Below are positions 6,190 to 7,890 of a stretch of 7,890 nt of DNA, piece by piece (position 1 is the first letter of the stretch; the number at the start of each line of letters is the position of its first letter). The stretch spans positions 1 to 7,890 of the forward strand of contig RFQS01000105.1 in the NCBI GenBank assembly GCA_009924885.1, read 5' to 3'. The translations under genes were made by a program, and so were the position numbers. This DNA comes from Pseudomonadota bacterium (GTDB taxonomy: Bacteria > Cyanobacteriota > Vampirovibrionia > LMEP-6097). The notes under the pieces are model-generated. The model saw only the letters and a program-made list of their open reading frames with translations. It searched no databases and was not told where the DNA came from.

Positions 6190-6227
6190 GAAGCCCTGTA
6201 CGCAAAGTAGAGGGCTTCTTTTTTTTT
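6190..6227 (+). terminator. Intrinsic terminator of sodA
   Basis: GAAGCCCT (6190-6197) pairs with AGGGCTTC (6211-6218); after a G-G mismatch the stem continues with TAC/GTA around a GCAAA loop. Nine T residues follow directly (6219-6227). It isolates sodA from the large secreted-protein gene downstream. Confidence 0.9.
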
Positions 6228-6283
6228 ATAGTAAAAAATCTGAATCGGATTCTCTTATATTATTGATGATAAGAAAGATTATT

Positions 6284-6313
6284 TTGACTTTTTGAGAGTC
6301 AAGGTAATATAAC
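6284..6313 (+). promoter_or_regulatory. Promoter for the large secreted repeat protein
   Basis: TTGACT (6284-6289) and TATAAC (6308-6313) are 18 nt apart, giving a start near 6320 and a leader of about 90 nt, much longer than for the other genes here. The -35 is also the left arm of a small hairpin (TTGACT at 6284-6289 with AGTCAA at 6297-6302, loop of 7), which could be a binding site for a dimeric regulator covering the -35. A further TATAAA-like box lies a little downstream. Confidence 0.45.
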
Positions 6314-6367
6314 TTTAAATATAAATACGGTTTCTGTGAGTTCTTAAAAAATCATTTGGGGGAGACT

Positions 6368-6412
6368 GTGTTTTGTATTGATGTACCTGATAAAAGAGGA
6401 AATGAGAGATGA
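6368..6412 (+). other. Possible 14-codon leader peptide overlapping the repeat-protein start
   Basis: A GTG at 6368, 3 nt after the strongest Shine-Dalgarno-like run in the region (GGGGGAG, 6358-6364), opens a 14-codon frame whose TGA at 6410-6412 overlaps the ATG at 6409-6411 as ATGA. This arrangement is typical of translational coupling. The repeat-protein ATG also has its own GAGG (6396-6399) nine bases upstream, so a leader is not required. The peptide is too short to judge by composition, and it may be chance. Confidence 0.25.
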
Positions 6413-7890
6413 ACATAATAAGAAGATCTATATTAGTAAATTTAGTGTTAGCGATAACTTTTGGGACGACGCTTCCATGGATGAGGCCGGTTAAAGCTGA
6501 ATTTGCTCCGTTAGAGTGTGTATCTGGTAATTGTCAAATACTTACGTATATCCAAGATAAAGACCTGATAAAAAATTTCCCGGAAAGTGCTACTAAGGTT
6601 CAGCTCCGAGTTAATACTCAAAATTTCTTGTCAGCTAACTCTACACAAGAAACATTCTCCTATCGTGCTTATGAAATAAATACATCAGGCCGAAAAGAAA
6701 TTATTTCTAGAACTTATGTAAAGTTCCCAGCTAAAGCAAAAAATTCTAAAGATTATCAAGTGGATCTTGATATTAAACCTTTTATCGGTACAAAAAAGAT
6801 TTATGTAGAGTGGTTTACTTCTAATGATGAACTTGCTTTGACTAATTCATTTAATGTTAAAGCTACTGGTTCATATGCAAATAATCAGGCAGAAAGTTTA
6901 AATATAGGTGGTTCTAATGTTGACAAGGATGCCATGATAGATTTCTTTGTTAATAATGTTAAATGGACAGCGAATACTCGTGGTGACGCTAAAGCTATTT
7001 CTGTAATTCCAGATCAGGATACGGGAACGGTGGAAGTTAATATTCCTATCATTCCATCAGGTATCAGAGTTCCTTTACAAAGAAAACAAATAGCTTATAA
7101 CGAAGTTACTAGTACTGGCTCTGAAACTGATACTACAAGCACTGGTGTTAATGCTTCTGTAAATACAGCTAACTTCCCTATGATTCTTGAGAATGGGAAC
7201 ATTAAAGCCCTTACTTCTAGCCAAGATCCTTCTGTGCCAGTACTTGTAATTACTTCAAATAGAAGAGTCGGTGTCAATGAAGATGCCCCTGTAGCTACTT
7301 TAGATATAGCTCCAGGAAATAATGCTAGTGCATTACCAATTATGAAGTTTGGGGCTAGCCCTCTAGTTTCTGCACCTATAAATGGTGCTTTTGAATTTGA
7401 TACAGCTGGAGATCTTTATTTCACTTCTAATGGCGTTCGTAAATATTTTGTTCTTAACCCAAACTCTTCTAGTGCTGTTAAAAAATTAGAAAGTACTTCT
7501 AACCCTGGTAAGTTTTTAACTCTTTCAGGTGTTAATGATGTAGTTTTGAATGGTACAGCTGCTGTTAATTTAAATTTACCTTCCGCGAATGGCACATTAG
7601 CTCGCTTAGAAGATTTAGGCACTTTGCCAGCAAGTTCAGTAGATGCTTCTGAAATAGCAGATGGAAGCGTAACAAACGCAAAATTGGCTACTGATGCGGT
7701 AACGAGTAACAAAATATTAGATGGAACAGTAGCTTTAATCGACCTATCAAATGATTCAGTAAATTCTTCTAAAATAGTAAATGGCTCAATTCTGCCCGCA
7801 GATTTAGATCCATCAGTATTCTCGTCATTTACAGTTGGTACTAATAGTGTAACTTCTACTTCAATATTAGATGGAACTATTACAGGAGCA
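6409..7890 (+). CDS. Large secreted tail-fibre-like repeat protein (3' end beyond window)
   Basis: The frame is open from ATG 6409 to the last base: 494 residues without a stop, so the gene is cut by the window edge. Residues 1-30 are a Sec signal peptide (NIIRR, a long hydrophobic core, cleavage likely after PVKA). Residues 31-160 look like a beta-rich domain with two close cysteines (C37, C42: ECVSGNC) that could form a disulfide. Residues 161-285 are uncharacterised and Ser/Thr-rich. Residues 286-348 hold two signatures I know from phage tail-fibre and related long surface proteins: RVGVNEDAPVATLDI (compare VGIGTTxPxxxLDI) and APINGAFEFD with GDLYFTSNGVRK. Residues 409 onward are degenerate repeats of DGSVTNAKL type. 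Such proteins often end in a trimeric fibre or a peptidase S74 chaperone, but that end is not visible. ATG 6409 has GAGG 9 nt upstream, and an in-frame TGA at 6403 excludes longer starts. The likely role is an extracellular fibre or adhesin; no phage structural genes are nearby in view. Confidence 0.85.
   Translation, partial: MNIIRRSILVNLVLAITFGTTLPWMRPVKAEFAPLECVSGNCQILTYIQDKDLIKNFPESATKVQLRVNTQNFLSANSTQETFSYRAYEINTSGRKEIISRTYVKFPAKAKNSKDYQVDLDIKPFIGTKKIYVEWFTSNDELALTNSFNVKATGSYANNQAESLNIGGSNVDKDAMIDFFVNNVKWTANTRGDAKAISVIPDQDTGTVEVNIPIIPSGIRVPLQRKQIAYNEVTSTGSETDTTSTGVNASVNTANFPMILENGNIKALTSSQDPSVPVLVITSNRRVGVNEDAPVATLDIAPGNNASALPIMKFGASPLVSAPINGAFEFDTAGDLYFTSNGVRKYFVLNPNSSSAVKKLESTSNPGKFLTLSGVNDVVLNGTAAVNLNLPSANGTLARLEDLGTLPASSVDASEIADGSVTNAKLATDAVTSNKILDGTVALIDLSNDSVNSSKIVNGSILPADLDPSVFSSFTVGTNSVTSTSILDGTITGA
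7633..7890 (+). repeat. Protein-level tandem repeats of about 20 residues, continuing past the window
   Basis: Four degenerate units begin at residues 411, 431, 451 and 481 of the secreted protein: VDASEIADGSVTNAKLATD, VTSNKILDGTVALIDLSND, VNSSKIVNGSILPADLDPS and VTSTSILDGTITGA (cut). The consensus is V-x-S-x-x-I-x-[DN]-G-[ST]-[VI]-x3-[DK]-L. The first two steps are 20 residues; the third is 30 because of an insertion (VFSSFTVGTN). Repetition is much clearer in protein than in DNA, so the units are old and diverged rather than recent duplications. Such repeats suggest a beta-structured stalk. Confidence 0.75.

Noticed and set aside
6381..6494. ATG 6381 frame of 37 codons (MYLIKEEMRDE...), with a second ATG at 6402
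   Set aside because: It overlaps the signal peptide of the repeat protein in another frame, has no ribosome site and no recognisable features.
7095..7277. Minus-strand open frame of 60 codons
   Set aside because: It lies wholly inside the large plus-strand secreted-protein gene and shows no motif or ribosome site; a shadow frame.
7416..7712. Minus-strand open frame of 98 codons
   Set aside because: It is antisense to the well-supported repeat-protein gene and its composition mirrors the opposite strand; a shadow frame.
1..7890. CRISPR array, tRNA or rRNA genes, insertion sequence, integrase or toxin-antitoxin pair
   Set aside because: No regularly spaced DNA repeats, no tRNA-like cloverleaf with a CCA end, no rRNA signature and no transposase or integrase motifs were seen in reading both strands by eye.

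Overview
The window is AT-rich bacterial chromosome (roughly one third G+C by eye) and densely coded. TAA, TAG and TGA all end genes here, so the standard bacterial code applies. Most genes are housekeeping or stress genes (peptidyl-tRNA hydrolase, APS kinase, DAHP synthase, 2-Cys peroxiredoxin, Mn/Fe superoxide dismutase). Two encode secreted proteins with classical Sec signal peptides, and one encodes a membrane-anchored substrate-binding-like protein. I cannot place the lineage: an AT-rich, free-living or loosely host-associated, probably diderm bacterium fits, and no plasmid, phage-integration or transposon hallmarks are visible.

Layout. On the minus strand, 1250-66 is one open frame joining a complete peptidyl-tRNA hydrolase to a complete APS kinase (Pth-CysC). 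A short 12-bp inverted repeat brackets its stop codon, and 1-65 holds no gene I can support. A divergent 80-bp promoter region (about 1251-1333) separates it from a plus-strand pair: a 39-codon mini-gene (1334-1453) and, after two tandem TAG codons in the same frame, a 482-residue membrane protein (1457-2905) with a cytoplasmic N-terminal half and an extracytoplasmic PstS-like domain. This converges on a class I DAHP synthase (minus, 3984-2923), the entry enzyme of aromatic amino acid synthesis. DAHP synthase diverges from a typical 2-Cys peroxiredoxin (4075-4677) with a long perfect-stem terminator.

Further right, all on the plus strand, come a small secreted protein of unknown function (4861-5406), an Mn-type superoxide dismutase (5487-6143) with its own terminator, a 5' leader of roughly 90 nt, and a large secreted protein (6409 to beyond the window end). 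The last has a tail-fibre-like domain followed by about 20-residue 'DGSVTNAKL' repeats.

Functional reading. Superoxide dismutase turns superoxide into peroxide, and the peroxiredoxin removes peroxide, so the 4.0-6.2 kb stretch looks like an oxidative-defence neighbourhood with an unknown secreted protein between the two enzymes. Each gene there appears to have its own promoter, so this is a cluster rather than an operon. The most unusual items are the Pth-CysC fusion, the membrane-anchored PstS-like protein with its in-frame upstream mini-gene, and the truncated repeat protein at the right edge.
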